In this document: in pieces, positions 33,725 to 41,638 of the stretch
Layout: the number at the start of each line of letters is the position of its first letter
How positions within the stretch are numbered: the stretch's first letter is position 1
From: Amorphoplanes digitatis
Lineage (GTDB): Bacteria > Actinomycetota > Actinomycetes > Mycobacteriales > Micromonosporaceae
Reading direction: 5' to 3'
Length of the DNA: 64,000 nt
NCBI RefSeq assembly: GCF_014205335.1
Contig: NZ_JACHNH010000001.1
Span: 8,764,001-8,828,000 of the forward strand
Notes under the pieces: generated by a model
Databases searched by the model: none
Told to the model about the DNA's origin: nothing
The model's input: the letters and a program-made list of their open reading frames with translations, nothing else
Position numbers and translations under genes: made by a program

Positions 33725-35083
33725 TCACCCCTTCTTGGGCTTCTCACGCATGCGGCCGACGATGCCGGTGTCGTAGTCGCCGGAGAGGAACTCGGCGTTC
33801 TCGAGCAACTCGGCGAAGAACGGCAGGTTGTTCTTGGGCCCGACGATCTCGAATCCGGCCACCGCCGTCCGGGCCTTGGCGATCGCGTCCTCCCGGTCCG
33901 TGCCGACCAGGATCAGCTTCGCCATCAGGGAGTCGTAGAACGGCGTGACGGTGGTGTCGGGCCCGTAGCCGGAGTCGACCCGGACACCCTCGCCGGACGG
34001 CTCGACCCAGGTCGCGACCTTGCCCGGGCCGGGCAGGAACCGCTTCGGGTCCTCGGCGTTGATCCGCAGCTCGATGGCGTGACCGGCGGTGGCGTGCACC
34101 GTCGCGGGGTCGAACGTCGGCGCCTCGCCCGACGCGATCCGCAGCTGCTCCTCGACCAGGTCGATGCCGTGGATCAGCTCGGTGATCGGGTGCTCGACCT
34201 GGAGCCGGGTGTTCATCTCCAGGAAGAAGAACTCGCCGGTCGCCGGGTCCAGCAGGCACTCGACGGTCCCCGCGTTGCGGTAACCGACGGCCTCGCCGGC
34301 CTTGACGGCCGCGGCCAGGAACCGCTCGCGCAGCTCGGGGCCGACCGCGGGCGAGGGCGCCTCCTCGACCAGCTTCTGGTTGCGGCGCTGCACCGAGCAC
34401 TCGCGCTCGCTCAGCGCGACCACCCGGCCGTCGGCGAGGCCGAGGATCTGCACCTCGACGTGGCGTACCCGGGGGAAGTAGCGCTCGATCAGCACCGACC
34501 CGTCGCCGAACATGCGCTCGGCGAACGCGCGGACCTTGTCGTACTCGGTGCGCAGGCCGTCCTCGTCGTTCGCGACCGCCATGCCCATGCCGCCGCCGCC
34601 CGCGGCGGCCTTGACCATCACCGGGTACCCGATGGTCGCGGCGGCCTCGATCGCGGCCTCGACGGTCGCCGCCGGGTCGTGGGTGCCGGGGGCGACGGGA
34701 ACGCCGGCCTCCGCCATCAGGTTCCGAGCATTGATCTTGTCGCCCATCGCGGTGATCGCATCGGCGGACGGGCCGACCCACACCAGGCCGTTGGCCTCGA
34801 CGGTACGGGCGAAGTCGGCGTTCTCGCTGAGGAAGCCGTAGCCGGGGTGGATTGCCTGCGCGCCGGTCGACTTCGCTGCGGTCAGGATCGCCTCGGTGTT
34901 GCGGTAGCTCAGGGCCGGGTTGGCCGGGCCGACGCAGACCGCCTCGTCCGCCTCGGCGACGAACGGCATGCCCTCGTCCGCCTCGGAGTAGACCGCGATC
35001 GACCGGATACCCAGCCGCTTGGCGGTGCGGATGATCCGGCGGGCGATCTCACCCCGGTTGGCGATGAGCAGCGACTCGATCAT
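33725..35083 (-). CDS. accC: Biotin carboxylase subunit (no carrier domain)
   Basis: ATP-dependent carboxylation of biotin. 452 residues starting MIESLLIANRGEIARRIIRT with GGGAGAGAA just upstream. ATP-grasp features are MVKAAAGGGGMGM, ERYFPRVRHVEVQILG and FLEMNTRLQVEHP(I)TE. The protein ends after the biotin carboxylase C-terminal domain (GDYDTGIVGRMREKPKKG). The usual actinobacterial alpha subunit also has a BCCP domain with an MKM biotin site; none is present and no BCCP gene fits in the cluster. The carrier must come from elsewhere. Probably the alpha component for the accD at 28374. Confidence 0.94.
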   Translation of the reverse strand: MIESLLIANRGEIARRIIRTAKRLGIRSIAVYSEADEGMPFVAEADEAVCVGPANPALSYRNTEAILTAAKSTGAQAIHPGYGFLSENADFARTVEANGLVWVGPSADAITAMGDKINARNLMAEAGVPVAPGTHDPAATVEAAIEAAATIGYPVMVKAAAGGGGMGMAVANDEDGLRTEYDKVRAFAERMFGDGSVLIERYFPRVRHVEVQILGLADGRVVALSERECSVQRRNQKLVEEAPSPAVGPELRERFLAAAVKAGEAVGYRNAGTVECLLDPATGEFFFLEMNTRLQVEHPITELIHGIDLVEEQLRIASGEAPTFDPATVHATAGHAIELRINAEDPKRFLPGPGKVATWVEPSGEGVRVDSGYGPDTTVTPFYDSLMAKLILVGTDREDAIAKARTAVAGFEIVGPKNNLPFFAELLENAEFLSGDYDTGIVGRMREKPKKG

Positions 35084-35258
35084 TTCTCTCCCTCGTGCGT
35101 TCCGGCCGTCTCGGCGGCCGGCTGCCTTGCGGTGGTGCGCTTTCCGTCCGCCGCGGCCTCACCGGGCGCATGGCTGTCCGCGCGGAGCCGGGAGACTCTC
35201 GCTACCGTCGCTCCGCCGGTCGGGCCGGCGCGGCCGTCAACCCGGGCTCGGGCCGCGC

Positions 35259-35861
35259 CTATCTGCCGATGAGGGCGTGTGCCGTCGCCTCGCGCAGCAG
35301 GTCCGCGCGGCGCCGGCGGTCCACCTCGCCACCCAGGAACGGCGTCGAGTTCATCAGGCCGAACGCCGAATGTGCCAGCACCCGCGCCTCGCCGCCCTCC
35401 AGGTCGGGGCGCAGCGTCGCCAGCACGCCGACCCACTCCTCCACGTAGAGGCGTTGCAGGCGGCGGATCTGCCGGCGCGGCTCCTCGGGAAGGCGGTCCA
35501 GTTCGTGCAGGTGCAGGGCGATCACCGCCGGGTTCGCCAGCGCGAACTCGACGTGGAACTCGATCAGGTCGGTGAGTGCGGCGTGCGCGTCCTCGCGGTG
35601 CCGGCCCACCCGCTCCCTGCCGCCGTGCAGCAGGCCCTCACTGACCGGGATGAGCGCGGCCACCAGCATGGCCTCTTTGCCGGCGAAGTGGTGATACAGA
35701 GCCGGGCCGGTCACGCCGGCGGCGGAGCCGATGTCGTCCATCGACACACCGTGGTACCCCCGGGCGGCGAAGAGGCCGACCGCAATCTCGAGGATCTCGT
35801 CACGGCGCGAGCGCCGACGGGGGGCCGGCGGGCCGGGACGCTGCTGCTGATCTACCGTCAC
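35259..35861 (-). CDS. TetR-family regulator
   Basis: 200-residue repressor. The N-terminal helix-turn-helix reads DEILEIAVGLFAARGYHGVS then MDDIGSAAGVTGPALYHHFA, followed by the all-helical ligand domain (VSEGLLHGGRERVG, HLHELDRLPEEPRRQIRRLQ). The GTG at 35861 is the start. It lies 175 bp before accC in the same direction, and a candidate operator sits 32-48 bp upstream of its start. The likely ligand is an acyl-CoA of the leucine pathway, by analogy with other acyl-CoA-sensing TetR proteins (inference). Confidence 0.92.
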   Translation of the reverse strand: MTVDQQQRPGPPAPRRRSRRDEILEIAVGLFAARGYHGVSMDDIGSAAGVTGPALYHHFAGKEAMLVAALIPVSEGLLHGGRERVGRHREDAHAALTDLIEFHVEFALANPAVIALHLHELDRLPEEPRRQIRRLQRLYVEEWVGVLATLRPDLEGGEARVLAHSAFGLMNSTPFLGGEVDRRRRADLLREATAHALIGR

Positions 35862-35892
35862 CTGGCAACTCTAACCCGCTGTCAAGCCGATG

Positions 35893-35909
35893 CCTTAACG
35901 GCCGTTCAG
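35893..35909 (-). promoter_or_regulatory. Candidate TetR operator upstream of the TetR gene
   Basis: Read on the minus strand: CTGAACG-GC-CGTTAAGG, with the palindrome AACGGCCGTT. It matches the accD site (29921-29937) at 14 of 17 positions. It lies in the 52-bp gap between the TPR gene and the TetR gene and so would control both the TetR gene and accC-mvaB downstream. Confidence 0.6.
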
Positions 35910-35913
35910 CCGA

Positions 35914-38748
35914 TTACGACTCCTCGACGCCTTCGGTCCGGCGCAGCCTCGCCGCCTGCTCGTCCGCGCCCCGAGCCTCCAGTGCCTCGGCGAGCACCCG
36001 CGCCGCGACCTGACGCGACGGCGCGTCCTGAGCCATCTCGCCGAGCACCGGCCAGAGCAGGTCCTCGGTCTCCTGCGGACGGCCGGAGCGCAGCAGCGCC
36101 TCGCCGAGCATCGTCGCGACCTGCTCAGCCTCGCTCCGGGCGCCGATCGCGCGCAGCCGCTCGGGCGAACCCGTGACGTACGGCACAGCCTCGACCGCCC
36201 GGCCGCGGGCCAACAGCAGCCGGCTCATCTCGAACCCGAGCATGGCCCGCTCCCAGATCGCGTCCGGCTGCCCGGCGACGCCGGAACCCAGACCGGCGTG
36301 CCTGCGCTCGGCCAGCTCGAAGGTCTCCACGGCCGCCGCCACGTCGTCGGCCCAGTGCAGGGCCATCACCCGGCGGCGCAGCAGCCGCAGCTCGCCGAGC
36401 GGGTCGCCGGCGACGCGCAGGTCCTCGGCGCCGGCGCCGAACCACTCCGCCGCCTCGGCGTCGCGGTCCAGCCGGAAGAGCAGGTCGCCGCCGTTCTCGC
36501 GGATCTGACCGCGGCCGGCCAGGTTGGCGCCGAGCCGCTCGACAAGCGCCTCGTAGAGCACCAGCGAGCCGACGCTGTCCCCGAGCTCGCGGTAGAGGCC
36601 GGCCAGCAGGAAGCGGGTGTTGTCGGCGGCCTCGTCATGGCCGAGCCGCTCGAACGTCGCAAGGGCCTCCTCGCCGACCTCGGCCGCCTCGACGACCCGG
36701 CCCGCCTGCCGGTATGCGTCGGCCAGCTCCTGCCGGACGAACGCGCCGCCCTCGTCGAGGTCCTGCTCGGTGCAGAGGGCGACGGCCTCGACCAGGTCGT
36801 CGACGGCCTCGGCGGCCCGTTCGAGCTGGACCAGCGCCCGGCCCCGCCCGAGTCGCGCCGTGAGCGCGCCCTCCGGGTCGACCGCCGCCAGCACCTCGCC
36901 GAACGCCGTGACCGCCTGCTCGGGATCGTGGGTGAGCTGGCCGAAGAGGACCGAGGCGTCGGCCAGCCGCGCGGCGGGCCCGTGCTCAAGGAAATAGGCC
37001 CGGGCCTCGGTCGCCGCGGCGAGGGCCTCCTCGTTGCGGCCGGCTGCCGCCCGGTTCGAGGCGCGCCGCGCCAGGTAGAAGGCCGCCAACCGGGCGTCGC
37101 CGGTCTCGGCCGCGGCCCGCTCCGCCTTGTCGTGCGCCTCGTTGGCCTCGTCGGGGCGGTCCAGCAGGAGATTGACGAGCGACAGCCGGGACCAGGCGGC
37201 CGCGCGCCGGCGGGCGTCACCGTGCTCCTGCTGGTACGCGGTGTCCGGCTCGACCAGGGCCCGGCCCTCGTCGGGCCGTCCGGTGCACGCGAGCGAGACG
37301 CCGAGCCGGCCCCTCGCGACCGAGGCGTCGATCTCGCTGCCGGCCTCGGTGAACAGGTCGATCGCCCGGCCCCAGGCCGCGGCGGTGCCCTCGTGGTCGT
37401 CGGCACGCCACCGCTGGCCGCCCAGCAGCATGGCCCGGCGAGCCTCGCGCATCGCGTGCGGCGCCGCCCGGCCGTAGCGGTCGTCGTAGATCGCCATGAC
37501 CGCGTCCGCGGCGTCCTCGCGATCCTGGTTCTCGTGCTCCTCGGCCATGTCGAGCAGGCTGTCCGCGGAAGCGTCGGCCGGCACCTCCACCGGCGCCGGC
37601 TTCGCGTCCACCCGGGTCTGCGGCTTCGCCGCCGGGCCGCGACGGGTCGACGGCGAGAGCGGGAGCACGACGTCATAGGGCTCGGCGGAGATCTCCTCCG
37701 CGATCTGCCGGCTCTGGGTCGTCGTGCCGTTGCGCGCGTCGAAGCGCAGCGCCAGCCCGGTCGCGTGCGCCGCCAGCTCCTCGGCCAGCGCCGCTGCGGC
37801 GATGTCGCCCTGCTCGCGGCGGTGCACGATGGTGTCGCCGTGGCCGAGCGCGACGAGCCGGCGCAGCAGCATGGCCGACGACGCGGCGAAGTTCATCCCC
37901 GCCGCCGGCGACGGCGCCCGCTCGAGCCAGTCGACGTGCCGCTGGAGAATCTCCAGCCCGCGGTTCTCGTTGCCGGTGCGCGCGCAGAAGGCGACATGGT
38001 CGCCGATGTCCCACAGGTCGGCGAGGTTGCCGCGCATCAGCCGGTAGGACCGGCGGTGCGCGTCCGCGGCCTGCTCCAGCCGCCCGGTACGCAGATAGGG
38101 CACCATCAGTCCACGAAGGATCGTCTGCGGCTGCTCGTTGCAGGTGAGCCGGCCCGCCAGCACCGGCTCGGCGAGCGCCACCGCCTCCTCATACCGGCCC
38201 CGGCCGGACAGGTAGGTGACCTGCGACGACGGGTCGCAGCCCGCGCAGTCGGAGAGGTCGTCGCGGGGCGTGGTGTTCCACCGCTCGTAGAGGCCGTCGG
38301 CCTCGGCCTCGAGACCCACGTGCCGGGCCACCACGTAGCGGTGCTTGTGCACGGCCTGGAGGCTGTGCCCGGCCTCGCGGTAGCGGCGCTCCATGTCGTC
38401 AAGCACCGCGTAGGTTCGCTCCAGCGGCACCTCGGGGAACTTCGTCAGCGCCGACACCATGTACTTGAAGTGCCAGTACAGCGTGTGCCGGCTGCGCGCG
38501 TGGAACGCCGCCGGGTCGCGGTCGAAGTCGCTCAGGCACCAGGAGAACGTCACGAACGACTTCGCGACCTCGCCGCCGTAGGTGTACGCGGTGGTGGCGA
38601 GGATGCGCGCCTCGTAGCCGAGCTCCCGCTCGCCCAGCGCGTCGGCGTGCCGGATGACCTGCTCGACCAGGGCGATCTGCGCGGCGCCGTACGGCATGCG
38701 GTGCGCCTCCCGGAACAGCACCCACAGCTCCTCGACCGACCGGCTCAC
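35914..38748 (-). CDS. Large TPR-repeat protein coupled to the Hsp90-like gene
   Basis: 944 residues from the GTG at 38748, which overlaps the Hsp90-like stop by 4 bp (GTGA). No signal peptide or membrane segment. Most of the protein is Ala/Glu/Arg-rich helical repeats of tetratricopeptide type (for example ARRGRAVEAVPYV, LLRSGRPQETEDLLWPVLGE). A Cys-containing stretch (SDCAGCDPSSQ) and a Pro-rich linker near the middle divide it in two. The tight coupling suggests it is a co-chaperone or client-recruiting partner of the Hsp90-like protein. Longer frames to 40104 overlap the Hsp90 gene and are not real. Confidence 0.85.
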   Translation of the reverse strand: MSRSVEELWVLFREAHRMPYGAAQIALVEQVIRHADALGERELGYEARILATTAYTYGGEVAKSFVTFSWCLSDFDRDPAAFHARSRHTLYWHFKYMVSALTKFPEVPLERTYAVLDDMERRYREAGHSLQAVHKHRYVVARHVGLEAEADGLYERWNTTPRDDLSDCAGCDPSSQVTYLSGRGRYEEAVALAEPVLAGRLTCNEQPQTILRGLMVPYLRTGRLEQAADAHRRSYRLMRGNLADLWDIGDHVAFCARTGNENRGLEILQRHVDWLERAPSPAAGMNFAASSAMLLRRLVALGHGDTIVHRREQGDIAAAALAEELAAHATGLALRFDARNGTTTQSRQIAEEISAEPYDVVLPLSPSTRRGPAAKPQTRVDAKPAPVEVPADASADSLLDMAEEHENQDREDAADAVMAIYDDRYGRAAPHAMREARRAMLLGGQRWRADDHEGTAAAWGRAIDLFTEAGSEIDASVARGRLGVSLACTGRPDEGRALVEPDTAYQQEHGDARRRAAAWSRLSLVNLLLDRPDEANEAHDKAERAAAETGDARLAAFYLARRASNRAAAGRNEEALAAATEARAYFLEHGPAARLADASVLFGQLTHDPEQAVTAFGEVLAAVDPEGALTARLGRGRALVQLERAAEAVDDLVEAVALCTEQDLDEGGAFVRQELADAYRQAGRVVEAAEVGEEALATFERLGHDEAADNTRFLLAGLYRELGDSVGSLVLYEALVERLGANLAGRGQIRENGGDLLFRLDRDAEAAEWFGAGAEDLRVAGDPLGELRLLRRRVMALHWADDVAAAVETFELAERRHAGLGSGVAGQPDAIWERAMLGFEMSRLLLARGRAVEAVPYVTGSPERLRAIGARSEAEQVATMLGEALLRSGRPQETEDLLWPVLGEMAQDAPSRQVAARVLAEALEARGADEQAARLRRTEGVEES

Positions 38749-40505
38749 CGCTCCTCCCCGGGAACGGCCCGGCCCAGCAGTCCGAGGAACGACGTGTTGA
38801 GCAGCGCCGCGTCGGCCGGCCTGATCGGGTGGTAGCCGAGCAGCAGCGCCTGGCCGTACAGCGCCTCGACGGCCAGGGCCGTCAGGTCGGGGTCGCCGAG
38901 CGCGGTCACCCGGCGCACCAGCGGGTTGCGATGGTTGAGCACCAGCTGGGGCCGCTCGGGCGCCTCGGTGTCGGCGAGCGCGTCGAGCACGCCGCCCCAC
39001 AGGTCGTCGGCCTTCGCGCGGGTCGCGGTGAACTCCTCGTGGAGATGCGCCGCCCGGCTGACCAGGTAGAGGGCCGCCAGGTTCGCCGGCTCGAACGTGC
39101 GCACGACGACCTCGCAGCCGAGCCGGTCGAGCCGCCGCTGCGCCGCCGACAGGAACGGGCGCAGCCGCAGCTCGACCGCCGCGTCCAGGGCCTCGAACCG
39201 GGTCGCCAGGTCGGTCGGCTCCAGCCGCTCGACCTTGATCTCCCGGTCCACCTGCGGCAGCCGCTCGATGATCTCCGCGTCGTACGTGTAGCCGCCGTTG
39301 ATCAGGCCGACGTCCTGGGCGGCGGCGACCGCGGCGAGCTGCCGGAACTCGTCGGTCGTCGCCGCGTAGCGCAGCAGGCCGTGCCGGGCCCGGAACTCGG
39401 CGAGCGTGGTCTGGCCGGCGTTGGTCTCCATCGGCCACCACTGCTCGACCAGGCGCAGCATCTCGTCGTCGTGCAGGGCGAGCGCCTTGACGCCGAGGTG
39501 GTGGATGCGCAGGAACTCGGCGAGCCGGCGCGGGTCCGACGACGAGAGCCGCACCAGCCAGCCGCGCAGCTGATCCGCGATGGCATCCCGGGTGGCCTCG
39601 AGCAGGCTGTCGTCGTAGAGCGCCTCGCGGCTGGCGGTCGGCCTCAGCTCGGTGCTGTCGACGATGCACCGGGCGAAGAAGGCCCACTCCGGCAACAGGC
39701 CCTCGACGGCCTCGGCGAGCAGCATGCGCTTGAGGTAGACGCGGTGGCCGCCGCGGGTCGCGGGATTGACCGGCGTCGGCAGCACGTACGCGGCGCCGGT
39801 GAGGCCGGCCTCGGGCACGTCCAGCTCGATCACGTCGAACGGGGTGAAGCCCAGGGTCCGCTCCGCGTACGCGATCGAGGCGCGGCGGCCGGCCGCCCAG
39901 GGCACCTCGCCGGCGGTGACGACGGTGCCGTCGACGGTGACCTCGACCGGCAGCAGCGAGCCGTAGAGGGTGGCGAGCTGGGTGACGGTCGCACCGACGA
40001 GGTACATCTCGGCGCCGCGGCGCGGCAGCAGGGTGACGGCGGTGCCGGGCTCGCGGTCGGGCCCGGGCCGGACGTCGTAGCGGCCGTCGGCGTAGCCGGT
40101 CCACAGCACGGGCGGGGAGCCGGCCCGGCAGGTGTGCACCCGGATCTCGTCGGCCACCAGGAAGCAGGAGAGCAGGCCGATGCCGAACTGGCCGAGGAAC
40201 TCGTGGCGGGCGAAGCCGAGCTCGTCCCTTTTGGAGCTGCGGCCGATGGTGGCGAGCAGCTCGTGCACCTGCTCCTCGGTGAGGCCGATGCCGTCGTCGG
40301 TGATGCGCAGGCTGCCGTCGCCGGTCGCGTCGGAGGACTCGATGACGACCCGGCCCGGGGTGGCCGGCTCGTCCTGCCGAACGGCGACGATCGCGTCGAC
40401 CGCGTTCTGCAGGAGCTCGCGGACGTAGACCCGCGGGCTGGCGTATAGATGGTGGCTGAGCAGGTCGACGATGCCCCGAAGATCGACCTGGAAGGTGTTG
40501 CTCAC
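38745..40505 (-). CDS. Hsp90/HtpG-like ATPase
   Basis: 586 residues, near HtpG length but divergent. The GHKL ATPase domain shows all nucleotide motifs: YVRELLQNAVDAI (catalytic Asn/Glu region), ITDDGIGLT and FLGQFGIGLLSCFLV. The middle domain has HRVYLKRMLLAEAVEGLLPE, the usual client/ATP-contact region, and a C-terminal half with LVLNHRNPLVRRV. It is not the canonical HtpG sequence type and is translationally coupled to a TPR protein. Similar Hsp90/TPR pairs appear in other actinomycetes. No heat-shock operator (HAIR or CIRCE) is visible upstream. Confidence 0.9.
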   Translation of the reverse strand: MSNTFQVDLRGIVDLLSHHLYASPRVYVRELLQNAVDAIVAVRQDEPATPGRVVIESSDATGDGSLRITDDGIGLTEEQVHELLATIGRSSKRDELGFARHEFLGQFGIGLLSCFLVADEIRVHTCRAGSPPVLWTGYADGRYDVRPGPDREPGTAVTLLPRRGAEMYLVGATVTQLATLYGSLLPVEVTVDGTVVTAGEVPWAAGRRASIAYAERTLGFTPFDVIELDVPEAGLTGAAYVLPTPVNPATRGGHRVYLKRMLLAEAVEGLLPEWAFFARCIVDSTELRPTASREALYDDSLLEATRDAIADQLRGWLVRLSSSDPRRLAEFLRIHHLGVKALALHDDEMLRLVEQWWPMETNAGQTTLAEFRARHGLLRYAATTDEFRQLAAVAAAQDVGLINGGYTYDAEIIERLPQVDREIKVERLEPTDLATRFEALDAAVELRLRPFLSAAQRRLDRLGCEVVVRTFEPANLAALYLVSRAAHLHEEFTATRAKADDLWGGVLDALADTEAPERPQLVLNHRNPLVRRVTALGDPDLTALAVEALYGQALLLGYHPIRPADAALLNTSFLGLLGRAVPGEER

Positions 40506-40645
40506 TGGTGGTTCTCGCCCTCCCGTCGGCGCTGTGGTCGCTCAGGCTACAGGGAGGCTACGACGTTCCGGAGTTCATTACTCCCGCGTCGACCAGCGCA
40601 AAAACAGCGTGACGGCCGGGACATAGTCGATGTTGGACACCCGGC

Positions 40646-41545
40646 TTATGAGATCTTGCCCGGCTCGGTGCCCTTGACGATGGGCGCCCGGACGAGGTTG
40701 CCCCACTCGGTCCAGGAGCCGTCGTAGTTGCGCACCTGCGGATAGCCGAGCAGGTGCTGGAGCACGAACCAGGTGTGGCTGGACCGCTCACCGATCCGGC
40801 AGTACGCGATGACGTCGTCGCCGACGTCCAGGCCCAGCTCGTCCCGGTAGATCCTGGTGAGCTCGTCGGCCGCCTTGAACGTGCCGTCGTCGTTCGCCGC
40901 CGACTTCCACGGCTTGCTGACCGCGCCGGGGATGTGCCCGCCGCGCAGCGCACCCTCCTGCGGGTACGCCGCCATGTGGGTCAGCTCGCCGGTGTACTCC
41001 TGCGGCGAGCGCACGTCGACGAGGGGATGGCCGCTCGCGACGTGCGCGCCGACCTGGTCGCGGAAGGCGCGGATCTGGCCGTCCTCGCGCACCGGCACCG
41101 GGTAGTTCACCGGCGGGCGCTCGGTGCGGTCGCGGGTCAGCTCGCGGCCCTCGGCGGCCCACTTCTGGCGGCCGCCGTCGAGCAGCCGGACGTCACGATG
41201 TCCGAAAAGACTGAAGACCCAGAGGGCGTACGCCGCCCACCAGTTGAAATTGTCGCCGTAGAACACGATCGTGTCGTCGCGCCCGATGCCCTTGGCCTCG
41301 CACATGGCGGCGAAGGCTGCGGGGTCGAGGTAGTCGCGGACGAGCTGGTCGTTCAGCTCGAGGTGCCAGTCGACCTTCACCGCGCCGGGGATGTGACCGC
41401 TCTCGTAGAGCAGCACGTCCTCGTCCGACTCGACGACCACCAGGCCGGGGTCGCCGAGGTGCGCGGCGAGCCAATCGGTGGTGACCAGCATGCCGGGGTG
41501 CGCGTACGCCTGGAGGGACGGCGCCGGGTCGTTCTCGACTGACAT
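40646..41545 (-). CDS. sseA: Thiosulfate/3-mercaptopyruvate sulfurtransferase (rhodanese, SseA type)
   Basis: Two tandem rhodanese domains, 299 residues. The active C-terminal domain carries Cys249 in AYCRIGERSS. The N-terminal domain has Asp (FYGDNFNWW) where the Cys would be and is structural. It moves sulfane sulfur from thiosulfate or mercaptopyruvate to an acceptor thiol. SufE is nearby on the other strand; in mycobacteria sseA and sufE are adjacent, so a link to Fe-S assembly is plausible. The ATG at 41545 was chosen over one two codons upstream. Confidence 0.94.
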   Translation of the reverse strand: MSVENDPAPSLQAYAHPGMLVTTDWLAAHLGDPGLVVVESDEDVLLYESGHIPGAVKVDWHLELNDQLVRDYLDPAAFAAMCEAKGIGRDDTIVFYGDNFNWWAAYALWVFSLFGHRDVRLLDGGRQKWAAEGRELTRDRTERPPVNYPVPVREDGQIRAFRDQVGAHVASGHPLVDVRSPQEYTGELTHMAAYPQEGALRGGHIPGAVSKPWKSAANDDGTFKAADELTRIYRDELGLDVGDDVIAYCRIGERSSHTWFVLQHLLGYPQVRNYDGSWTEWGNLVRAPIVKGTEPGKIS

Positions 41546-41638
41546 GTTCACACGCTATCGCGTCGGCGGCGCCCGGCCCGGGCGGTAACCCCGGATAACC
41601 GGGTGTCGCGGGCGGCGGCCGTACCTAGGCTGCGAATC

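Noticed and set aside
35914..40104. 1396-residue fusion of Hsp90 region and TPR protein
   Set aside because: The upper part overlaps the Hsp90-like gene in another frame; the GTG at 38748 with a 4-bp overlap is the supported start.
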